Shown piece by piece: positions 18,823 through 26,475 of a stretch of 64,000 nucleotides of DNA. The DNA comes from Streptococcus moroccensis (GTDB lineage Bacteria; Bacillota; Bacilli; Lactobacillales; Streptococcaceae), in assembly GCF_030812835.1 (NCBI RefSeq), contig NZ_JAUSTM010000003.1:1-64000 (forward strand), given 5' to 3'. Below the pieces are notes generated by a model that searched no databases, was not told where the DNA came from, and worked only from the letters and a program-made list of their open reading frames with translations. The position numbers were made by a program, and so were the translations under genes. Every line of letters starts with the position of its first letter. Within the stretch, counting starts at the first letter, position 1.

Positions 18823-20157
18823 ATGGCTAAAGAAAAAAACAAAGACAAGCTTGGTTTTACAAAATTCTGGGGATGGCAACTTCGAGGTGTATCCCTTGGA
18901 TGTATGACAATTATTATTGGTTACCTTCAAATTTATTGTACAGATACTTTAGGTTTAAATGGTGCAATAATTGGTGCTATTATGCTAGGCTCAAAAATTA
19001 TAGATGCCTTTACCGATTTAATCGCTGGATTTATTATTGAAAATACGAAAACAAAACTTGGAAAGGCACGACCTTATGAGCTTTGTATGATTCCTCTTTG
19101 GATTTGCACCTGGTTGCTATTTTCAGTTCCACAAGATTCAAGTAATACTATCAAATATATTTGGATTTTCTTTATGTATGTATTCATCAATTCTATCTTT
19201 TCAACTTTCTTGATTAGTAACCAAACTCCTTATATGCTAAGAGCTTTTGATTCTCAAGAAAAGATTGTTAAAGTTAATTCATACGGAGGTATCGTTGTTA
19301 CAATTGGTTGTGCGGTGGTATCAATCCTATTCCCACAAATGATGGCAACTATGGCAACGTCTTCGGCTGGTTGGTCAAGTTTAGTTGGTATTTTCTGTTT
19401 GCCACTATTTGTACTTGGAATGATGCGTTTCTTGTTTGTGAAAGAGACAGTTTCTATAGATGGAGAAGAAGATAGTAAAATTACGCTTTCGGAAGTAATT
19501 GATGTTTTGAAACATAATAAATACATTTATATTGTATGTGGCATCTCAATCCTCTATAACGTGATTATTTCGATGAATAGTTATACTTATTATTTCAAAT
19601 GGATTGGTGGTGGTATTGAACGTTACTCTAGTTTAGCAGCTATTTCAATGCCCTTATTACTTGTAATGTTTATTTTCCCTATCTTAATGAAAAAAGGGAT
19701 TGCTATGTCTCGTATTATCTTATTCGGATCAGTTCTAGGTGTTATTGGCTATATATTGAACTTTTTTGCAGGAGATAATATGGGTATTCTACTTACTGCG
19801 GCGGCCCTGTACAGTTTTGCTGGCTTACCAATCGCTTATTTGTCTGGACTTTTGATTCTTGACTGTAGTGAATATAATATTTTAACAGGTAAGAAAAGAA
19901 TGGAGACTACCATGAGTGCTATCAGTTCTTTTGGTACGAAAGTTGGTGGTGGTCTCGGAAGTGCCTTGGTAGGAGTGATCTTATCCGTGTTTGGCTACAA
20001 TGGTGCTGCACAGGTACAAACTGCTTCAGCACTTACTGGTATTAAAGTTATCTTTAGTTTTGTTCCAGCTATTATGTATGCAATTATTGTAATCCTTTGT
20101 ATTTTTTATAAGCTAGACAAAGTACTGATAGAAAAACGTCAAGAATTACAAAAATAA
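18823..20157 (+). CDS. GPH-family (MelB-like) sugar/cation symporter 2
   Basis: This membrane carrier of 444 residues has about 12 hydrophobic helices. The GPH pattern SKIIDAFTDLIAGFIIENT followed by KLGKARPYE is present, as is LILDCSEYNILTGKKR in the second half. It is clearly related to the carrier at 3518 but diverged, so the two probably take different substrates. It has a good AAAGGAG site 27 bp after the GH43-like gene. A long hairpin separates it from the sulfatase gene. A sulfated or decorated oligosaccharide substrate is inferred from neighbours only. Confidence 0.9.
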   Translation: MAKEKNKDKLGFTKFWGWQLRGVSLGCMTIIIGYLQIYCTDTLGLNGAIIGAIMLGSKIIDAFTDLIAGFIIENTKTKLGKARPYELCMIPLWICTWLLFSVPQDSSNTIKYIWIFFMYVFINSIFSTFLISNQTPYMLRAFDSQEKIVKVNSYGGIVVTIGCAVVSILFPQMMATMATSSAGWSSLVGIFCLPLFVLGMMRFLFVKETVSIDGEEDSKITLSEVIDVLKHNKYIYIVCGISILYNVIISMNSYTYYFKWIGGGIERYSSLAAISMPLLLVMFIFPILMKKGIAMSRIILFGSVLGVIGYILNFFAGDNMGILLTAAALYSFAGLPIAYLSGLLILDCSEYNILTGKKRMETTMSAISSFGTKVGGGLGSALVGVILSVFGYNGAAQVQTASALTGIKVIFSFVPAIMYAIIVILCIFYKLDKVLIEKRQELQK

Positions 20158-20176
20158 GGAAAAATTTACTTTTAAT

Positions 20177-20221
20177 AATAACGTAAACAACCTGCCGCTT
20201 TAATTTGTTGTTTACGTTATT
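20177..20221 (+). other. Long intercistronic hairpin between transporter 2 and sulfatase
   Basis: AATAACGTAAACAAC (20177-20191) and GTTGTTTACGTTATT (20207-20221) form a perfect 15-bp stem with a 15-nt loop. It is AT-rich and not followed by a clear T tract. It may be a weak terminator, a processing or stability element, or an operator. Transporter 1 is followed by a comparable hairpin. Confidence 0.6.
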
Positions 20222-20248
20222 AATTTTAGATATAAGGAGTTGACTTGG

Positions 20249-22009
20249 ATGAAAGCTATAATGGTAATGTTTGATTCTCTAAATCGAGAGATGTTAGAAC
20301 CATATGGTTGTGAGTGGATTAAAACTCCTAATTTTGATAGGTTACGCCAAGAATCTGTTACTTTTGATTCTAATTATGTTGCTAGTATGCCCTGCATGCC
20401 AGCTCGTCGTGATCTTCATACAGGTCGTTATAATTTTCAACACCGTTCTTGGGGTCCAATAGAACCTTTTGATGATTCCATGCCTGAGCTTTTAAAAAAT
20501 AATGGTATTTATACCCACCTTACAACTGATCATAAACATTATTGGGAAGATGGAGGTGCCACCTATCATAATAGATATTCATCTTTTGAATTACATCGTG
20601 GTCAAGAAGGAGATAACTGGAAGGTATTACCAGAATTAATTGAAGCAACACATCAGTGTTTAATCGGAAATTCACAAAGAAATTATTATGATGAAGTAAA
20701 TCGTAAATTTTTGGATTCTGAGGAAAAAATGCCACAGGCTCAAACATTTAAATCAGGTTTAGACTTTATTGATGCTAATCATAAAGAAGATAACTGGTTT
20801 TTACAAATTGAGACGTTTGATCCCCATGAACCATTTTTCTCTCAAGAAATCTATAAAAAAGCGTTTGAGCATAATTATGATGGAACATTGGGTGATTGGC
20901 CGCCTTATTATCCTATTACGAATGAAACATCAAAAGATATTGAGCATATGAGGTATGAATACGCAGCTCTTATCACAATGTGTGATTTTTATTTAGGTAA
21001 AGTTCTAGATAAGATGGACGAGTATAATCTTTGGGAAGATACTTTGCTAATTGTAAATACTGATCATGGCTTTTTATTAGGAGAGCATGATTGGTGGAGT
21101 AAGTCAATTATGCCTGTTTACGAGGAAATCGCCCACACCCCCCTTTTTATTTATGATCCAATTTCAAAAATAAAAAAAGAAAGACGTCATCAGTTGACGC
21201 AAATTATTGATTTACCCGTCACCTTATTGGATTTCTTTAATATTAAAAAACCTAAAGATATGCAAGGGGTATCTTTGTTAAGTACAATTGCGAATAACTC
21301 ACCAACTCGCAAGCATGTTCTTTTTGGTTACCATAATGCCCATACGAATATAACAGATGGGGAATGGGTCTATATGAGAGCTCCTCGAGAAGGAACAGAA
21401 TTTTATGAATATACATTGATGCCGACTCACATGAGTAGTAGATTTCAACCTTCTGAAATGATCAATTTAACTTTGCAGGAACCCTTTAAATTCACAAAGA
21501 ATTTACCCACTATGAAAATTAAAGCGAATATTGGTCTTACCGATCCTATTAATTTTGGAAGTAAGCTGTTTAATATAAAAAATGATCCTAAGCAGCAACA
21601 TGAAATTTTAGATAGCTCTCAAGAAACAGAGATGGCCAATGCAATGATCAAACTCATGAAGGAAAATGATTGTCCTCCAGAACGACTTACACGTTTTGGG
21701 TTTCCTCAAGAAGGTACTATTAGTCAATCTCTAATTGAGAAACAGAGAAAAGAAGAGGTTCAAGTTCGTATTCCAGAGGCTTTGAAGTCAAAAAAATGGG
21801 AGAGAGGAGCTGTTAACATCTATTGTGACATTATAAGATATTTACCAGAAGAGCATGTTTCGACAGTAACTAATATTTTGATATCCTCAGTTTCTAATAA
21901 GGAACTAATTACTGTACAAGAAATGTTTACTTGGATTGACACTGTATTTCCTCCCGAACAATCTCCGATGATGAAATATATTGCCGTCTTGAGTAGTAGA
22001 TTTCATTAA
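20249..22009 (+). CDS. Type I Cys-sulfatase
   Basis: This encodes 586 residues of the alkaline-phosphatase-like sulfatase family. The signature CMPARRDLHTG begins at Cys49 and fits C-x-P-x-R-x4-TG, so Cys49 should be converted to formylglycine. Metal-site regions are visible at MFDSLNREML and NTDHGFLLGEHDWWSKS. It lacks a signal peptide and so acts in the cytoplasm on imported sulfated sugars. ATG 20249 follows AAGGAG at good spacing; a TTG at 20240 abuts that site and is less likely. The next gene is the cognate maturase. A phosphonate or phosphodiester substrate cannot be excluded for this superfamily, but the Cys motif and the maturase favour a sulfate ester. Confidence 0.9.
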   Translation: MKAIMVMFDSLNREMLEPYGCEWIKTPNFDRLRQESVTFDSNYVASMPCMPARRDLHTGRYNFQHRSWGPIEPFDDSMPELLKNNGIYTHLTTDHKHYWEDGGATYHNRYSSFELHRGQEGDNWKVLPELIEATHQCLIGNSQRNYYDEVNRKFLDSEEKMPQAQTFKSGLDFIDANHKEDNWFLQIETFDPHEPFFSQEIYKKAFEHNYDGTLGDWPPYYPITNETSKDIEHMRYEYAALITMCDFYLGKVLDKMDEYNLWEDTLLIVNTDHGFLLGEHDWWSKSIMPVYEEIAHTPLFIYDPISKIKKERRHQLTQIIDLPVTLLDFFNIKKPKDMQGVSLLSTIANNSPTRKHVLFGYHNAHTNITDGEWVYMRAPREGTEFYEYTLMPTHMSSRFQPSEMINLTLQEPFKFTKNLPTMKIKANIGLTDPINFGSKLFNIKNDPKQQHEILDSSQETEMANAMIKLMKENDCPPERLTRFGFPQEGTISQSLIEKQRKEEVQVRIPEALKSKKWERGAVNIYCDIIRYLPEEHVSTVTNILISSVSNKELITVQEMFTWIDTVFPPEQSPMMKYIAVLSSRFH

Positions 22010-22027
22010 TATTAAAGAGGATTCATT

Positions 22028-23137
22028 ATGAAGCATATTTCTGTGATGATAAAGCCTACTTCCTCCATTTGTAACATTAGATGTAAATATTGTTTTTATG
22101 CAGATGTAAGTTCAATGCGTGAAGTGACTTCTTATGGGAAGATGACACCTGAAATCACAAAGAATATGATAGAACAAATTTATTTGGATTTAGAAGATGG
22201 AGATAAATTAACGCTAACCTTTCAAGGTGGTGAGCCAACTTTAGCAGGGTTATCTTATTTTGAAAATCTTGTTGAAGTAGTTAATAAACAGGAAAAGAAA
22301 ATTAATGTTCAATATGCTATTCAAACAAATGGAATGATTATAACCGAACGTTGGTGCTCTTTCTTTAAAAAGCATAATTTCTTAATCGGTTTATCTATAG
22401 ATGGGTTGCCTGAGTTTCATGATTTATCCCGAATTGATGTTAAGAAAAGGGGGACATACTTTCGAGTAAAAAAAACAAAAGAATTATTCGAGAAATATCA
22501 GTTGGATTTTAATATTCTTTGTGTTTTAACAAATTTATTAGCTAGGGAACCTAAAAAAGTATACAAATATCTAAAGGAAGAAAAAATTGAATATGTTCAA
22601 TTCATACCTTGTTTAGATGATTTAATTAAAACCAAGAAAAATAAATTTGCACTTACCCCCCAGCGTTTCTTAAGTTTTTACAAAAAAATATTTGAATTAT
22701 GGATGAGAGACTTAGAAAAAGGACAGTATATAAGTATAAAGCTATTTGATGATATCTATAATTTATTCGTTAATGGACAAGTCAATGCTTGTGGTATGTT
22801 AGGAAACTGCTCTATTCAATATGTTATTGAAGCTGACGGTAGTGTATTCCCATGTGATTTCTATGTATTAGATGATTTTAAAATGGGAAATATTCAAAAC
22901 GAACGATTAAGAGAATTATTTAATAGTAAACAAGCTCAACAATTTATATCAGAAAAAAATCCGATAAATATAATGTGTCATAGTTGTCCTTTTAAAGAGG
23001 CTTGCTATGGAGGATGTAAACGAATGAAAGACGCTATGTTTATTGATGAGAAATATAGTATGTGTGGCTACAGAGACTTATTAAAAATTTTTATCCCTAA
23101 TTTAAGGAAAATAAATACACTTCTTAATAATATTTAG
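22028..23137 (+). CDS. Anaerobic sulfatase-maturating enzyme (radical SAM, anSME)
   Basis: This radical-SAM enzyme of 369 residues should oxidise the sulfatase active-site Cys to formylglycine without oxygen. The cluster motif is C-x3-C-x2-C at Cys15, Cys19 and Cys22 (CNIRCKYC). The SAM-binding region TFQGGEPTL follows. A C-terminal SPASM domain carries further cysteines (CGMLGNCS, CDF, CHSCPFKEACYGGC, MCGYR) for two auxiliary clusters. It starts 18 bp after the sulfatase gene. The pairing strongly supports both calls. Confidence 0.93.
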   Translation: MKHISVMIKPTSSICNIRCKYCFYADVSSMREVTSYGKMTPEITKNMIEQIYLDLEDGDKLTLTFQGGEPTLAGLSYFENLVEVVNKQEKKINVQYAIQTNGMIITERWCSFFKKHNFLIGLSIDGLPEFHDLSRIDVKKRGTYFRVKKTKELFEKYQLDFNILCVLTNLLAREPKKVYKYLKEEKIEYVQFIPCLDDLIKTKKNKFALTPQRFLSFYKKIFELWMRDLEKGQYISIKLFDDIYNLFVNGQVNACGMLGNCSIQYVIEADGSVFPCDFYVLDDFKMGNIQNERLRELFNSKQAQQFISEKNPINIMCHSCPFKEACYGGCKRMKDAMFIDEKYSMCGYRDLLKIFIPNLRKINTLLNNI

Positions 23138-23146
23138 GAGACAGAA

Positions 23147-23917
23147 ATGAAAGTAAAAAAAATAATGAAAATTGTTGGATTAATTCTAGTTGTTTGGAGT
23201 CTTATCAATGCAGGAGTTTTTCTCTATTTAAACCAAAAATGGCGGTTCAATAAAGGCAATGATAGCACTTACGCAGTTGAAAATGTAAAGACTAAAGAAA
23301 ATAGTCTATTAAAAGGTAAAAAAATTATCTTTTTAGGTTCTTCGGTCACAAAAGGGGCAGGTGCTGGTGATGAATCTTTTGTTGACTATTTAGTCAAGCT
23401 TGATGAAATAATCGCTACGAAAGAGGCCGTAAATGGAACAACACTAACTGACTCTGGTTCTAAATCCTATATTAAACGAATGGAATCTAACATTGATCCT
23501 AGTATTCAAGCAGATTTATTTGTTGTTCAACTTTCGACTAATGATGCTTCAAAGAAAAAAGATTTAGGTTCTATATCTGATTCTAAGGATAGAAAGGAAT
23601 TTGATACTTCAACAATCATTGGTTCTATGGAGTACATCATTTCCTATGCTCAAGATACTTGGAAATGCCCTATTGTTTTCTATACAAATACCTATTATAA
23701 AAGTGAAAGGTATGAGGAAATGGTGACTGCAGTCAAAGCATTACAAGATAAGTGGGGAATTGGACTTATTAATCTGTACGATGATCAAGAAATGACTAAT
23801 GTTAGTCCAGAACTTCGTAAACTTTATATGGTTGATGCTATTCATCCAACTAAAAAAGGATATTTAGAATGGTGGACACCAAAATTTGAAACTTATTTAG
23901 AGTCTTATTTGAAATAG
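23147..23917 (+). CDS. Membrane-anchored SGNH/GDSL hydrolase
   Basis: This protein of 256 residues has one N-terminal hydrophobic helix (about residues 6-28) after a lysine-rich start, so it is probably anchored with the enzyme outside. SGNH blocks are visible: FLGSSVTKG with Ser66 as nucleophile, QLSTNDAS in block III, and DAIHPTKKG holding the Asp/His pair. The family covers esterases that remove acetyl or other acyl groups from glycans. It starts 9 bp after the maturase gene. It is the only enzyme of the locus that seems to act at the surface. Confidence 0.8.
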   Translation: MKVKKIMKIVGLILVVWSLINAGVFLYLNQKWRFNKGNDSTYAVENVKTKENSLLKGKKIIFLGSSVTKGAGAGDESFVDYLVKLDEIIATKEAVNGTTLTDSGSKSYIKRMESNIDPSIQADLFVVQLSTNDASKKKDLGSISDSKDRKEFDTSTIIGSMEYIISYAQDTWKCPIVFYTNTYYKSERYEEMVTAVKALQDKWGIGLINLYDDQEMTNVSPELRKLYMVDAIHPTKKGYLEWWTPKFETYLESYLK

Positions 23918-23970
23918 AATTATTTTCTAGTAGAGAATTTTAATGAATAAACAATTCAGGGAGAAATATT

Positions 23971-26475
23971 ATGTTAAATGTTAATTGGAATTCAGACTGG
24001 CTATTTTCAAAATCAGAGATCAATATTTTTGATCCAACAGCAAATGGGGGAGACGTTGAAACAGTTCATCTTCCTCATGATGCGATGATTTTAGAAAAAC
24101 GAACAGAAGATACAAAGAATAAACATCAAACAGGATTTTATCCTGGAGGAATTTATTACTATAATAAAAACTTTTTTGTACCTGAAGATTGGGCTTCTAA
24201 AACTGCAATTGTTGAGTTTGAGGGAGTTTACACGAATGCTCGAATTTTTGTGAATGGAGATTTTGCGGGTGGATGTAAGAACGGTTACAAAACTTTCTCT
24301 ATATGTTTAGATGAATTTTTGAAATACGGTCAAGAAAATACTATTAAAGTTGTTGTAAACAATAGTATGGAACAAAATAGCCGTTGGTATTCAGGAAGTG
24401 GTATTTATAGACCTGTCCATTTGCACTTAGCAAATTTAACCCACATTGAGTTACATGGCGTAAAAATTGATACTCCAGAAGTTTCAAAAAATGTGGCAAC
24501 TGTTTTAGTTCGAACAAAAATAAATCATCAAGAAAAATTAACAAAAAAAGTTTTATTGAAAACTACAATTTTTGATTCAAATGCAGAAAAAGTTAATGAA
24601 ATAATAACTCCTGTAACTTTATTTGGATTTACGAGCGAGATATTTTCTCAACGATTTGTCATAAAAAATCCTCAACTTTGGGATGTCGAAACACCACACC
24701 TTTATCATGCAAAAATAGAAATTGTAGAAGGTACTGAATTACTTGATAGTAGTACTGAAAATTTTGGTATAAGAAGTTTGAGTTTGGATAGTGAAGAAGG
24801 ATTAAAACTCAACGGTAAGCCAACTAAGTTAAGAGGCGCGTGTATTCACCATGATAACGGTGTTATTGGAGCTGCAACTTTTGCTGATGCCGAAGAAAGA
24901 CGCGTGAAACAACTAAAAGAAGCAGGTTTTAATAGCATTAGAAGTTCTCATCATCCAATTAGCAAGAGTATGCTAGAGGCATGTGATAGATACGGTATGT
25001 TGGTCCTCGATGAATTATCTGATATGTGGACTAGGTCAAAAAATATTAATGATTATTCGAATGATTTTCTTGAGAATTGGGAATCAGACGTGGAAGCTTT
25101 AGTAGAAAAAGATTACAACCATCCATCTGTTATCATGTATATCACAGGGAATGAGATTCAAGAAGCAGGAACTCCTAAAGGAGCAAAGCTAAATCGTGAT
25201 ATTCACTCTAAATTTAAAGTATTAGATCCTTCTCGCTACACAACAAGTGCCATTAATGGTTTGATTGCTGCTATGGATAAGATGGGTGAAATTATGGCTC
25301 ATATCATGGGAGTTAGTTTAGAAGAACTAGCTGCCCAGCAAGCTCAAGCACAAGAAGCCAACAATAGTGGTGAAGGAAGTGATCAGGCGAATTCTATGCA
25401 AAATATCCTCCGAGGACCTTTAGCAGATGCGTTTGCAGTTGATAGTATTTTGTCTGAAACTTTAGAAGAATTTACTGCAGCTACAGATGTTGCAGGCTAT
25501 AATTATCTGACTGCTAGACATGAAATAGAACATGATTCTCACCCTAATAGAGTCGTTTTGGGAACAGAAACATTTCCAGTTGATATCGCTAAGCTTTGGC
25601 GTATTGTTGAAGAAAATTCCCATGTAATTGGTGATATGACATGGACTGGATACGATTATCTAGGTGAAGCAGGTATTGGAATTTTCTACTACGACGGCCG
25701 AATGGGCTTTATGCCAAACTGGCAGAGTAGTGTTGCTTATATTGGAGATATCGATATCACAGGATTTAGAAGACCGATATCATACTATAGAGAGATTGTT
25801 TTTGGACTCAGAAAAGCTCCATTTATAGCTGTTGAGCGTTTAAATCGCAAGGGGCAAACTCCGAATCAAACTGCTTGGATGTGGAAAGATAATATTGCAA
25901 GCTGGACTTGGAATGGATTTGAAGGAGAAGTTACTAATGTCGATGTTCTTTCTAACAGTCCTACAATTGAACTCTTTTTAAATGGAAGAAGTCTTGGTCA
26001 AAAAGCAACTGGTGAAAGAGAAGAGTACATAGCAACTTATGAAGTACCATATGAAAAAGGTGAGTTGTTAGCTGTTTCCTATGATTCTGCTGGCAATGAG
26101 ACAGGCCGAGATTATTTAGTTACAGCAGATAAGGCATCACAAGTAAGCGTAGATATTTCTAAGTCAATTTTGAGAAATAATTCTGAAGACTTAGCCTATC
26201 TTGATATTTCTCTTGTAGATGACAGTGGCTTATTTAATAATCAAGATAGTAAAATTGTTAATGTAGAAGTCACAGGAGCTGGTACTCTGCAAGGTTTTGG
26301 AAGTGCAAATCCAGAAATTATTAGTCACTATCAAGATAATTCTTGTGAAACTTTTGATGGAAAAGTTCTTGCAGTTATTAGAGCTGGTCAAGAACTCGGC
26401 AACATCTTTGTTAAAATTCAGGCAGAAGGCTTTGCAACTAAAGAAGTAGAAATTGAGGTGAAATCAATATGTTAA
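23971..26475 (+). CDS. GH2-family beta-glycosidase (beta-galactosidase-like)
   Basis: This encodes 834 residues. The N-terminal jelly-roll and immunoglobulin-like domains include NSRWYSGSGIYRPVHLHL. The TIM barrel carries the acid/base Glu395 in ITGNEIQE and the nucleophile Glu533 in VLGTETFP. Immunoglobulin-like C-terminal domains follow (LFLNGRSLGQKATGE). An unusual insertion of about 70 residues (around 430-500) within the barrel is rich in Gln, Ala, Ser and Met. There is no signal peptide. Galactosidase, glucuronidase and other specificities occur in GH2, so the substrate stays open. It overlaps the next rhamnosidase by 7 bp. Confidence 0.88.
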   Translation: MLNVNWNSDWLFSKSEINIFDPTANGGDVETVHLPHDAMILEKRTEDTKNKHQTGFYPGGIYYYNKNFFVPEDWASKTAIVEFEGVYTNARIFVNGDFAGGCKNGYKTFSICLDEFLKYGQENTIKVVVNNSMEQNSRWYSGSGIYRPVHLHLANLTHIELHGVKIDTPEVSKNVATVLVRTKINHQEKLTKKVLLKTTIFDSNAEKVNEIITPVTLFGFTSEIFSQRFVIKNPQLWDVETPHLYHAKIEIVEGTELLDSSTENFGIRSLSLDSEEGLKLNGKPTKLRGACIHHDNGVIGAATFADAEERRVKQLKEAGFNSIRSSHHPISKSMLEACDRYGMLVLDELSDMWTRSKNINDYSNDFLENWESDVEALVEKDYNHPSVIMYITGNEIQEAGTPKGAKLNRDIHSKFKVLDPSRYTTSAINGLIAAMDKMGEIMAHIMGVSLEELAAQQAQAQEANNSGEGSDQANSMQNILRGPLADAFAVDSILSETLEEFTAATDVAGYNYLTARHEIEHDSHPNRVVLGTETFPVDIAKLWRIVEENSHVIGDMTWTGYDYLGEAGIGIFYYDGRMGFMPNWQSSVAYIGDIDITGFRRPISYYREIVFGLRKAPFIAVERLNRKGQTPNQTAWMWKDNIASWTWNGFEGEVTNVDVLSNSPTIELFLNGRSLGQKATGEREEYIATYEVPYEKGELLAVSYDSAGNETGRDYLVTADKASQVSVDISKSILRNNSEDLAYLDISLVDDSGLFNNQDSKIVNVEVTGAGTLQGFGSANPEIISHYQDNSCETFDGKVLAVIRAGQELGNIFVKIQAEGFATKEVEIEVKSIC

